Shown here one piece after another: positions 20,288-29,020 of a stretch of DNA of 41,570 nucleotides; the first letter of the stretch is position 1; each line of letters starts with the position of its first letter. The stretch covers positions 1 to 41,570 of the forward strand of contig DAOUSJ010000007.1 of the NCBI GenBank assembly GCA_030627285.1, written 5' to 3'. The position numbers and the translations under genes were made by a program. This DNA is from Methylococcaceae bacterium (GTDB lineage: Bacteria; Pseudomonadota; Gammaproteobacteria; Methylococcales; Methylomonadaceae). The notes below the pieces were generated by a model. It saw only the letters and a list, made by a program, of their open reading frames with translations, had not been told where the DNA came from and ran no database searches.

Positions 20288-22555
20288 TTAACGTAGTGAC
20301 AATGAATTTTTTACAATTTTTGGAGTAACAAATACCAATAATTCTTTTTTACGCTCGGTTTCCTGTTTATTTCTAAACAATGCCCCTAGTATAGGAATAT
20401 CACCAAGCACTGGAACTTTAGTAACATTTTTATCTCTATCATTCGCATAAATTCCTCCAAGAACAATAGTTTCGCCATCATTAACCTGTACTGTAGTAAT
20501 TACTTCTTCTTTATTAATGCCACCTGAATCATTAGCAGCATCATTTTTTATTGCCAATTCCATGATAATACTACCATTAGGGGTAATCTGTGGGGTAACT
20601 TTTAATTCTAACACAGCATCAATAAATTCTGTTTCGGTACCATCTGCACTCACAGTTGAAAAAGGAATCTGTACCCCTTGACGAATAATAGCCTCTATTC
20701 TATCCGAAGTTAACACCCTTGGATTAGAAATTAATTCTCCACGATTCTCACCTTCTAAAGCAGATATTTCTAGATTTAACACATAATCTGCCGCCCTAGC
20801 TAAAGTCATACCTAAAGCAGCTGGAGGAAATGCATTAGCACCTTGAGAAGCTAAATCAAATAAATAATTACTTTCCCCATCCTCTCCAGTAATTGAAGGT
20901 ACAAACACCCCTCCGCTCTCAAAAGTTCCATTTTCTGCATCAAAATCACCAGATTCTAAACCACCAATAGTTGGTCTAGGGCCTATAGCAAAACGTCCAC
21001 GGCTGCCAGTTCTAGCAGAGCCTCCAATCCCAAATCTAAAGCCTATATCTTTAGCGAAATTTTTATCGGCATTTACAATTCTGGCTTCAATCATAACCTG
21101 TCGAATCGGAATATCTAACAAATTAATTAAATGGCGCATTTCTTCCATTTTATCTGCCGTATCTTTCACAATCAACATATTAGTCCGCACATCAACTGTA
21201 GCCACTCCACGTTTGGAAAGCAGCCTACCTACACTAAAAGTTGTTTTTGTAGTACTAGTAGAAGCTTTTTTACTTCCAAGCAACATTCCACGTATGTCTT
21301 CAGCTCGTGCATAATTAATTTGAATGTATTCAGTGATTAATGGTTCTAATTGTTCCACAACCTTCTTAGCTTCAAGTTCTTTCTCCTCCAAAAGAATTAT
21401 TTTCTCAGTGGGAGCTACTAAAACTACATTACCAGTTTTACGCTGTGATAAACCCTTAGATTTCAAAATCATATCCAAAGCTTGATCCCAAGGCACATCA
21501 TCTAAACGTAAAGTAACCTCTCCATCAACATCATCCGCAGCAATAATATTTAATTCCGTAAAATCCGCTAGAATTTGTAATACTGAAGTAATTCTAATTG
21601 ACTCAAAATTTAAGGATAATCTATCCCCTGAAAAAGGAAATTTTTCTTTAACCTTTGCCTCTTTTTCAGAAGCACTCATAGGTCTAAAACTTACTGTTAA
21701 CAAACCATCTTCTTGATAAGAAGAATAATCGTAATTAGCATTGGCAGTAGTAATAGTTATTTCAGTATCAGCAAATTTTTTCAACGCATCAATTTTTTGC
21801 ACTGGAGTAGCAAAATCAGATACATCAAAACGTTTTCTAAACACTTCAGGTAGTTTAGTATTCAAAAATTTCAATACTACTTTACCAGCTTGTTCTTTAA
21901 CATCAACTACTGTATTAGGATTGGTCAAAGCTACTATTAACAAACCCTCACCATTTGAACCTCTTCTAAAATCAATGTCCTTAATAATTTGCTTGGGAAT
22001 TAACCGTGAAACTACCGACACATTACGATCTTCAGCCACAGAATTTTCAGTACGAATAGTAGTTTTAGGTATAGATTCAACCTTAATAGTCTGCGATTGT
22101 GGTTGTGATTGGGTTTGTAAAGATATATTAGAATTCTTAAGTGTTAATAAAACTTTATTGCCAGATATTTTGGTTTCATATGGCACATGCTCAACCAAAT
22201 TAACAATAATTCTAGTTCTACCAACAGCTTCAGCCACATAAATCTTACCAATAGCACCCTTATTAACTGTAAAACTTTTTTTACCTAAATTGTTTTTTAC
22301 CCCATAAAAATCTAAAGCAATTCTAGAAGGGTTATCAGTTTGAAAAACTTTAGGATTAACTGCCATGCCATTCATTTCCATTTGGACTTGAATTTTATTT
22401 CCAGAAACCACAGTAAAATCCAATGATTGAATAGCTAATTCATTAGCTAATACAAATTTCACATGTGAAATCATGACTAATAACACCATCACAACACAAT
22501 GCATTAAATTCTTTTTTCGACTCAACAATAATGCATTAATCGGCTTAATATTCAT
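20288..22555 (-). CDS. pilQ: Type IV pilus secretin PilQ
   Basis: N-terminal AMIN-like domains, secretin N0 region (ISLNFESIRITSVLQILADFTELNIIAADDVDGEVTLRLDDVPWDQALDMIL), secretin C-terminus (VPVLGDIPILGALFRNKQETERKKELLVFVTPKIV). Confidence 0.96.
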   Translation of the reverse strand: MNIKPINALLLSRKKNLMHCVVMVLLVMISHVKFVLANELAIQSLDFTVVSGNKIQVQMEMNGMAVNPKVFQTDNPSRIALDFYGVKNNLGKKSFTVNKGAIGKIYVAEAVGRTRIIVNLVEHVPYETKISGNKVLLTLKNSNISLQTQSQPQSQTIKVESIPKTTIRTENSVAEDRNVSVVSRLIPKQIIKDIDFRRGSNGEGLLIVALTNPNTVVDVKEQAGKVVLKFLNTKLPEVFRKRFDVSDFATPVQKIDALKKFADTEITITTANANYDYSSYQEDGLLTVSFRPMSASEKEAKVKEKFPFSGDRLSLNFESIRITSVLQILADFTELNIIAADDVDGEVTLRLDDVPWDQALDMILKSKGLSQRKTGNVVLVAPTEKIILLEEKELEAKKVVEQLEPLITEYIQINYARAEDIRGMLLGSKKASTSTTKTTFSVGRLLSKRGVATVDVRTNMLIVKDTADKMEEMRHLINLLDIPIRQVMIEARIVNADKNFAKDIGFRFGIGGSARTGSRGRFAIGPRPTIGGLESGDFDAENGTFESGGVFVPSITGEDGESNYLFDLASQGANAFPPAALGMTLARAADYVLNLEISALEGENRGELISNPRVLTSDRIEAIIRQGVQIPFSTVSADGTETEFIDAVLELKVTPQITPNGSIIMELAIKNDAANDSGGINKEEVITTVQVNDGETIVLGGIYANDRDKNVTKVPVLGDIPILGALFRNKQETERKKELLVFVTPKIVKNSLSLR

Positions 22556-22576
22556 TCATTTAATCCTTGACCACTA

Positions 22577-23125
22577 TTACTCTTCTGCGGCCATTTTCAA
22601 TGGTAATGAAGCATCTTTCTCATACCATGTATTAGGTTTTTTATCCGCAACAATTTCTACTAAAATAATTTTCTTTTCAGTAATTTGCATAATTTTTCCA
22701 TAATTTCCACCAACATAATTACCAACTCTCACCCGTCTAACTCCATCTTTAGATCGCACCAAACCCCATAAAACATCAGTTTTTACAGTCCCAACCATTT
22801 CTAAGGTATCCAATGGATAAGATTCAAGCTCTTCCTTTCTACGATTCAAATCAGGTTTAATGCCATTAGATGGCACATCATCATCCCCTAATATTTCCTC
22901 TTCTTCCTCAGGAATATCAGTCGGTTTAAAAGGATCTCGTGAACCATCCAAATTAAACAAAAAAGGTTCAACCGGCTTACTTTCAGGTAAAGGTGCAATT
23001 TCTTGTTTAGGTTTCGCCTTGACCTTACGAATATGTTTTTTTAAATCAGAAAAGTCATCATTATTGCAACCTTGCAAACCCAAACTAAACCCCAGCAATA
23101 TCCACCACAACGATCTTATAAGCAT
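22577..23125 (-). CDS. pilP: Type IV pilus lipoprotein PilP
   Basis: Lipobox GLQGCNN; FNLDGSRDPFKPT; LDTLEMVGTV...GLVRSKDGVRRVRVGNYVGGNYGKI. Confidence 0.93.
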   Translation of the reverse strand: MLIRSLWWILLGFSLGLQGCNNDDFSDLKKHIRKVKAKPKQEIAPLPESKPVEPFLFNLDGSRDPFKPTDIPEEEEEILGDDDVPSNGIKPDLNRRKEELESYPLDTLEMVGTVKTDVLWGLVRSKDGVRRVRVGNYVGGNYGKIMQITEKKIILVEIVADKKPNTWYEKDASLPLKMAAEE

Positions 23126-23131
23126 AAAACA

Positions 23132-23743
23132 TTACCCTTTTTTTGGTTTTTTAGCTTTCTCATCCTTAACTTCATTAACAGCCTCATTATAAGTTTTAAT
23201 ATCCGCTGTCATCTCCATCAAACCATCAGACTTCACAGTTAAAATAACATTATGCACGGTTACAATCCTTGGTAACGAAGCCAAGCCACTAACAAACAAA
23301 GCATGCTCCTCAAACTCACCCACCATTTTTATTTTATAAGGAACTTCAACATAAAAATCTTTAGAAACCTCGGCTTCAGGTTTAAACAATTCATTATCCA
23401 AACCACTAGCCAAAGCAGTTAAAGAAATCTCATCCAACAATGCTGCCACTTCAGCTTTAGTTGGCATCTGCTTAATCATCTTATCCAATAAAGTTTCAAT
23501 ATCTTTTAACTGAGCGCGATAATCTTCCAAATTAATCGCCTTTTGTTGTTTATCAGCAAAATCCTTTTTATACTCCACTTCCTTTTTTTCTAATTTTTCC
23601 TTTTCTGCCAGTTGCGGTAAAGTAAATTGATAAATACCGCCACCCAACATCAATGCACAGACTAGAGAAATAGCAGATATTTTAATTTGGATTGGCCAAG
23701 ATCCAGCCTCATTAAAATCCCAATTAACTTCTGATAAATTCAC
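23132..23743 (-). CDS. pilO: Type IV pilus inner membrane protein PilO
   Basis: TM segment then coiled coil, LDKMIKQMPTKAEVAALLDEISLTALASGL; gene order pilMNOPQ. Confidence 0.93.
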   Translation of the reverse strand: MNLSEVNWDFNEAGSWPIQIKISAISLVCALMLGGGIYQFTLPQLAEKEKLEKKEVEYKKDFADKQQKAINLEDYRAQLKDIETLLDKMIKQMPTKAEVAALLDEISLTALASGLDNELFKPEAEVSKDFYVEVPYKIKMVGEFEEHALFVSGLASLPRIVTVHNVILTVKSDGLMEMTADIKTYNEAVNEVKDEKAKKPKKG

Positions 23744-24312
23744 TATTCATCCTCATCATCATTCAAATTTTGTTCAGTTTGTTTAGCATTCAAAGTGAAA
23801 TCACTCCAAGCTTCCTTAGCAGCATTACCTTGCCCCTTAATTACCTCCAATTTAGGTGCTTCCAACCAAATAGAAGTTTCAATTAAATTCATATATTCAG
23901 AAATTCTGGAATTAGATTGTGATTTACCCTTAATAATCAAATCTCTATTTTTTTGTTTAAAATCAACAAGATAAATTCCTTCTGGAGTAGTTCTGCGTAA
24001 TTCATCAAACAAATGTACAATTTCAGGTCTACTTTGTTGCAAATTTTCAATCAAAGAAATTTTTTCAATCAATCGATCTTTTTTAGCTTTAATTTCCTCA
24101 ATTTCCTTAATTTTTTTCTCAACTTTTTTGATTTCTTTAACTAATAAATTATTCCGCTGAGTTTGATAATCTTTTAAACCTTCAATATACAAATACATCA
24201 AAGCAAATAATATACAAGTAACAACCGCGCTAACACCTAAAATAATCAAAAACTTTTGCTGTCGTTGTTGCTTTATCTCCTCACGCCATGGTAATAGATT
24301 AATTTTTGCCAT
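23743..24312 (-). CDS. pilN: Type IV pilus assembly protein PilN
   Basis: INLLPWREEIKQQRQQKF motif, TM helix, coiled coil; gene order. Confidence 0.94.
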   Translation of the reverse strand: MAKINLLPWREEIKQQRQQKFLIILGVSAVVTCILFALMYLYIEGLKDYQTQRNNLLVKEIKKVEKKIKEIEEIKAKKDRLIEKISLIENLQQSRPEIVHLFDELRRTTPEGIYLVDFKQKNRDLIIKGKSQSNSRISEYMNLIETSIWLEAPKLEVIKGQGNAAKEAWSDFTLNAKQTEQNLNDDEDE

Positions 24313-25376
24313 TAATCAAAACTCCTCAACGCTAATCCACAAGCTATCATCATTGCAGGCGCATCATCACTTAAATTTTGCGGCTTTATGCGACTAGACA
24401 ATGCCATATTAATAAATGGATTAGCTATGTAAGCTGACATATCCAACTCTTTTTCAACTATTTTTTCAAAACCAGAAATTGAAGCGCAACCACCAGCTAA
24501 AATAATACTATCAACATGCCTATTAGCACTTGAAGACATAAAAAATTGTAATGATCTAGAAATTTGTTGCACCATTGCATGTTTAAACGGTTCTAAAACA
24601 TCAGTAATATAATTATCTGGCAAGCCACCCTGTCTTTTTGCCAAGCCAGCTTCTTCATACGACAAACCATAACGACGCTGAATTTCCTCAGTCAATTGTT
24701 TACCACCAAAACTTTGTTCCCGCACATATATAGTTTTACAATTATGCAAAATATTTAATGTGGTCATAGTTGCACCTATATCAGCTATCGCAACTGTTTG
24801 AGTTTCAATAGATTGTGACATTTGCTCCGCAAGCAATAAAAATGCATTTTCCATTGCAAAGGCTTCAACATCCACCACCTTAGTTTTTAAACCAGCTTGC
24901 AATAAGGTTTCCACTCGATCATCAACATTTTCCTTCCTAGATGCAGCTAACAATACATCCAATTGATCATCATTATTCTCATTAATCCCCTGCACTTCAA
25001 AATCTAAATTAACCTCATCCAAAGCATAAGGAACATATTGATCTGCCACCGTTAAAATTTGCTCTTCAACTTCATCTTCACCCAAAGAAGCCGGAATTTG
25101 AATAGTTTTAGTCATCACCGAAGAACCAGCAACGGCAATACAAGCATTTTTTTCCTTAGTACCCGATTGTTTAATTGCCATTTTTATCGCATTCGTAACA
25201 ATCTCAATATCGGCAATATTCTTATCTACAACCGCATTTAGTGGCAATGGAATTACAGCATAACTTTCAACTCTGTAACGCTCTCCAGTTTTACTTAATT
25301 CCAATAATTTAACCGCTGCAGTACTAATATCCACCCCTAATACCACAGGATTTCTACGTTTAAATAAACCTATCAT
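24312..25376 (-). CDS. pilM: Type IV pilus assembly ATPase-like protein PilM
   Basis: VVLGVDISTAAVKLLELS, VADIGATMTTLNI, IILAGGCASISGF actin-like fold motifs. Confidence 0.95.
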   Translation of the reverse strand: MIGLFKRRNPVVLGVDISTAAVKLLELSKTGERYRVESYAVIPLPLNAVVDKNIADIEIVTNAIKMAIKQSGTKEKNACIAVAGSSVMTKTIQIPASLGEDEVEEQILTVADQYVPYALDEVNLDFEVQGINENNDDQLDVLLAASRKENVDDRVETLLQAGLKTKVVDVEAFAMENAFLLLAEQMSQSIETQTVAIADIGATMTTLNILHNCKTIYVREQSFGGKQLTEEIQRRYGLSYEEAGLAKRQGGLPDNYITDVLEPFKHAMVQQISRSLQFFMSSSANRHVDSIILAGGCASISGFEKIVEKELDMSAYIANPFINMALSSRIKPQNLSDDAPAMMIACGLALRSFD

Positions 25377-25619
25377 CGAACATTTCCATATCTTAATACC
25401 GTTAAAATTTGACTATTTACATGCTTTATTGATTTATTTGTCAGACTATTTCAAAAAAATATATTATGCTGAAGTATAGTAGCCTTTTTAATTTTAATAG
25501 CTAAAATCAACTTTATTTTCCTTTAGCTATTGTTCTAAAGTAAAAAAAAAGCTACTTTTAGACATGAAAATTTCTTTATCCATATTTCTAACCTGAGTTT
25601 GCAACTGCTTGTTTAAAAC

Positions 25620-28220
25620 ATGAACCTATGTAAAATGATTTTAAAATGGTTCGCCATTTTCACAGTAACCCTAGGCATATGTAGCTCTATAGCCGCCTAT
25701 TTTTTTTATTTACACTTAATTAGTGATCTACCTGATATTAATGCCCTGCGTAATGTAAAATATCAAACCCCATTCAGTATATATAGTAAGGATAATGCCT
25801 TAATTGCCAAATATGGTGAAAAGAAACGTAAACCTATCAAAATTGAAAACATCTCAAAACGGCAAATTAATGCTTTTTTAGCTGCCGAAGATGACAGATA
25901 TTACAGCCATCCTGGAGTGGACTATAAAGGTCTAGCTCGTGCTGCAGTTGAATTAATCCTCACCGGTAAAAAAACTCAAGGTGGTAGTACTATCACCATG
26001 CAAGTTACTAGAAATTTTTTACTGAATCGTGAAAAAACTTATACTCGTAAATTTAAAGAGATCATTTTATCGCTAAGAATTAATGAAAACTTCAATAAAG
26101 CTCAAATATTAGAACTTTATTTTAATAAAATTTATATGGGTCATAGATCATATGGAATTGTAGCGGCGGCGAAAACTTATTATGGCAAAGAATTAAATGA
26201 ATTAAGTCTAGATCAACAAGCTATGATTGCTGGTTTGCCTAAAGCACCTTCAATTTATAATCCTGTAACTAACCCTGAAAGGGCTTTAACACGGCGGAAT
26301 TATATTTTACAACGCATGTCAACATTGGGTTATGTATCGCAAACAGAAGCTGACAAGGCGATCAAACAACCGGTATCTGCAAAAATTCATGCTAGAAAAA
26401 TAGAGTTGTCTACACCTTATGTAGCCGAGATGGTACGCCAAAAAATCATTAAAGAATACGGTAAAGATGCTTATACCAGCGGCATGCAAGTTTATACAAC
26501 TTTAGATAAAAAATTACAGGAAACTGCTAATAAAGCTCTAAAAAATGCCCTTCATAACTATGATAAAAGACACGGCTATAGAGTTAAAAGCAACTCTGTA
26601 TATACCACTGAAAAAGCTTTTTCCGCTTTAAGAATTGTTGGCGATACTTATCCAGCGCAAATATTATCTATTAGCAATAAAACCGCCGTAGCTAGATTAC
26701 AAGATAATCGAAAAATAGAAATCCCTAAAAAAAATATATATTGGGCTAGACGTTATAAAAATACCAATTGGCGTGGCGGACAACCTAGAACTTTTAGTAG
26801 CTTGTTTAAAGTCGATGATATTATTCGAGTTAGATATTTAACTAATGAAACTTGGGAATTAACTCAAATTCCAAAAATTCAGGGCGCATTTGTAGCTTTA
26901 AACCCGATTGATGGTGCAGTAATAGCATTAGTTGGTGGCTATGATTTTCGTAGAAATGAATATAATCGGGTCACCCAATCTAAACGCCAACCAGGATCAG
27001 GATTCAAACCAGTAATTTACACTACTGCATTAGAAGAAGGTTTAACTGCTGCAACTTGGATTAGAGATTCACCCATAATTATTCGTTCTGGCAATGCAAA
27101 TGATAGAAAATGGCGACCACAGAACTATAGTCATAAATTTTATGGTCCTACCAGAATTAGAACTGCTTTAAGAAAATCCAGAAATATTGTAGCTATTCGC
27201 CTGATGCAACAATTAAGTATTGATAGAGTTATTGAAACTGCGAATAGATTTGGTTTTGAAGACAAACAACTTCCACATGGTTTGTCACTAGCATTAGGTA
27301 GTGGCTATGCTTCACCGTTACGGATGGCAAATTTTTATGCTACTTTTGCCAATGGGGGTTATTTAGTTGAACCTTACTTTATAGATAGAATTGAAGATCA
27401 CCAAGGTAAAATTATTTTTCAAGCTAATTCAAAAATAGCCTGTCCTACCTGCGTATATCCAGATCCTAATATTAATTTATCTACAATTGTTAATACCAGT
27501 ATATCCGAACCGACTATGTTACGTAAGGGGCCGCCTAGATTACAAGATTTCTCGCCTAAAATTAGTAAACAAGCACTAGCGATTAAAAATAATAAATTTT
27601 TAAGAATAAATCCTGCTTTAATAACACCTAACAAACATCATGCTAAACGTGTTATTACGCCTCAAGTTAATTTTATTATGAATTCTATGCTTAGAGATGT
27701 AGTCCAACGAGGCACAGCAGTAAGAGCTAAAAGCCTTAAACGCTTGGATTTAGCTGGAAAAACTGGCACCACTAACGATCAAAGAGATGCTTGGTTTAAT
27801 GGTTTTACTCCTAATGTTGTTGCAACAGCTTGGGTTGGCTTGGATTCATCCAAACCTTTAGGTAGAGGAGAAACTGGCGGTAAATCTGCATTGCCAATGT
27901 GGATAGAATTTATGCAAACAGCTCTAAAAGATGTTCCTGAAGCTCCATTTGAACCACCTGCTGGAGTAATTAAACGTTATATTAATGCTAATACTGGTTC
28001 AATTAATAGAAAAAACAGGGGCATGGTAGAGTATTTTATAGAAGGCATAACTTCTAAACGTCGCTATATATCCACTAAAAAATCTAAATATAAATCCAAA
28101 TCCAAATATAAATCCAAATATAAATCTAAATCTAAATATAGACCCAGAACTAAGGCCACTAAAGCAGTTCGTAAACGTACAGAAAAGAAAGCTAGAAAAA
28201 CAATTGATGACTTGTTTTAA
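25620..28220 (+). CDS. mrcA: Penicillin-binding protein 1A
   Basis: Glycosyltransferase EDDRYYSHPGVDYKGLARA, KTQGGSTITMQVTRNFLL; transpeptidase RQPGSGFKPVIYT, AGKTGTTNDQRDAWFNGFT; divergent from pilM. Confidence 0.95.
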   Translation: MNLCKMILKWFAIFTVTLGICSSIAAYFFYLHLISDLPDINALRNVKYQTPFSIYSKDNALIAKYGEKKRKPIKIENISKRQINAFLAAEDDRYYSHPGVDYKGLARAAVELILTGKKTQGGSTITMQVTRNFLLNREKTYTRKFKEIILSLRINENFNKAQILELYFNKIYMGHRSYGIVAAAKTYYGKELNELSLDQQAMIAGLPKAPSIYNPVTNPERALTRRNYILQRMSTLGYVSQTEADKAIKQPVSAKIHARKIELSTPYVAEMVRQKIIKEYGKDAYTSGMQVYTTLDKKLQETANKALKNALHNYDKRHGYRVKSNSVYTTEKAFSALRIVGDTYPAQILSISNKTAVARLQDNRKIEIPKKNIYWARRYKNTNWRGGQPRTFSSLFKVDDIIRVRYLTNETWELTQIPKIQGAFVALNPIDGAVIALVGGYDFRRNEYNRVTQSKRQPGSGFKPVIYTTALEEGLTAATWIRDSPIIIRSGNANDRKWRPQNYSHKFYGPTRIRTALRKSRNIVAIRLMQQLSIDRVIETANRFGFEDKQLPHGLSLALGSGYASPLRMANFYATFANGGYLVEPYFIDRIEDHQGKIIFQANSKIACPTCVYPDPNINLSTIVNTSISEPTMLRKGPPRLQDFSPKISKQALAIKNNKFLRINPALITPNKHHAKRVITPQVNFIMNSMLRDVVQRGTAVRAKSLKRLDLAGKTGTTNDQRDAWFNGFTPNVVATAWVGLDSSKPLGRGETGGKSALPMWIEFMQTALKDVPEAPFEPPAGVIKRYINANTGSINRKNRGMVEYFIEGITSKRRYISTKKSKYKSKSKYKSKYKSKSKYRPRTKATKAVRKRTEKKARKTIDDLF
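28079..28138 (+). repeat. In-frame tandem AAATC(T/C)AAATATA-type repeat encoding K-S-K-Y-K-S basic tail of PBP1A
   Basis: AAATCTAAATATAAATCCAAATCCAAATATAAATCCAAATATAAATCTAAATCTAAATATA read directly; translates to KSKYKSKSKYKSKYKSKSKY. Confidence 0.85.
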
Positions 28221-28230
28221 ATAGTATTAA

Positions 28231-28261
28231 CCTCAACTAGAAGTATAAAATCTAGTTGAGG
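28231..28261 (+). terminator. Hairpin downstream of mrcA (terminator-like, no clear T-tract)
   Basis: CCTCAACTAG / CTAGTTGAGG perfect 10-bp stem, 11-nt loop. Confidence 0.5.
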
Positions 28262-28339
28262 CTAGCAAAACCAAATATAAATAAATTTTTGCTTAACTTT
28301 TTGTTAAAATCATTTGTTTAAATACAAACACTTACAAAC

Positions 28340-28771
28340 ATGAAAATCTTTCTTTTTATTGTCGCCTTAATTGCCTTATTGGTTTTTCAAAGCAAAGCAG
28401 TAATGCCATGGGTACATTCTGTAATCTCTTCAGATTTATTTATTGAAAAAGATGATGGGGTGGGGGATGCTGGCGCGCCAGTTATAGATGATATGACTCA
28501 ATGGGCATTTGAACATTGTAATTCTAGTATCAAAAATGATATGGATGAAGAATTTAATGTTTTATTTGCAGAACAACCAATTAATGCTTGGGGAATTGGT
28601 AATTATCAATATGTAATTAATTCCGAAATTGAAATTATCCCAAATAACGCTCAAAGTTTCAGTAAACGTTATGTTTGTAGGATTAAATATACTAACAAAG
28701 AAGATTTAACTGAGTTATCAAACTTGGATAATTGGTCTGTAAACGGTATTTCTGGATTAAATGATTTATAA
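28340..28771 (+). CDS. Hypothetical protein with N-terminal signal/anchor
   Basis: ATG ORF with hydrophobic N-terminus MKIFLFIVALIALLVFQ and plausible soluble C-terminal domain; no recognised family. Confidence 0.65.
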   Translation: MKIFLFIVALIALLVFQSKAVMPWVHSVISSDLFIEKDDGVGDAGAPVIDDMTQWAFEHCNSSIKNDMDEEFNVLFAEQPINAWGIGNYQYVINSEIEIIPNNAQSFSKRYVCRIKYTNKEDLTELSNLDNWSVNGISGLNDL

Positions 28772-28895
28772 CCAACTAAAATATAATCGCCTGATATTAA
28801 CAATAATTGAACATAATTGGCTCAATCTACTTAAGAAATAATCAGCTTTTTGCGTAACTGCAATGAATCACTTACAATCTACTCTCTCATATTTG

Positions 28896-28992
28896 ATACA
28901 ACATTATTATGTTGTATTTAAAAACTTATAGTATTTTTTCTCTCCAAAAAATATTCTGTAAACTTAATTTTGGAATAAAATAACGTTATTTT
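28896..28992. promoter_or_regulatory. Two palindromic sites upstream of aceE
   Basis: ATACAACAT-TATT-ATGTTGTAT (28896-28917) and AAAATAACGTTATTTT (28977-28992), both perfect. Confidence 0.45.
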
Positions 28993-29020
28993 TAAGTTTT
29001 CCAACCAACAAGAGTTATTA

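Noticed and set aside
21741-22241. 166-aa plus-strand ORF antisense to pilQ
   Set aside because: Antisense to a conserved gene; no domain or start context.
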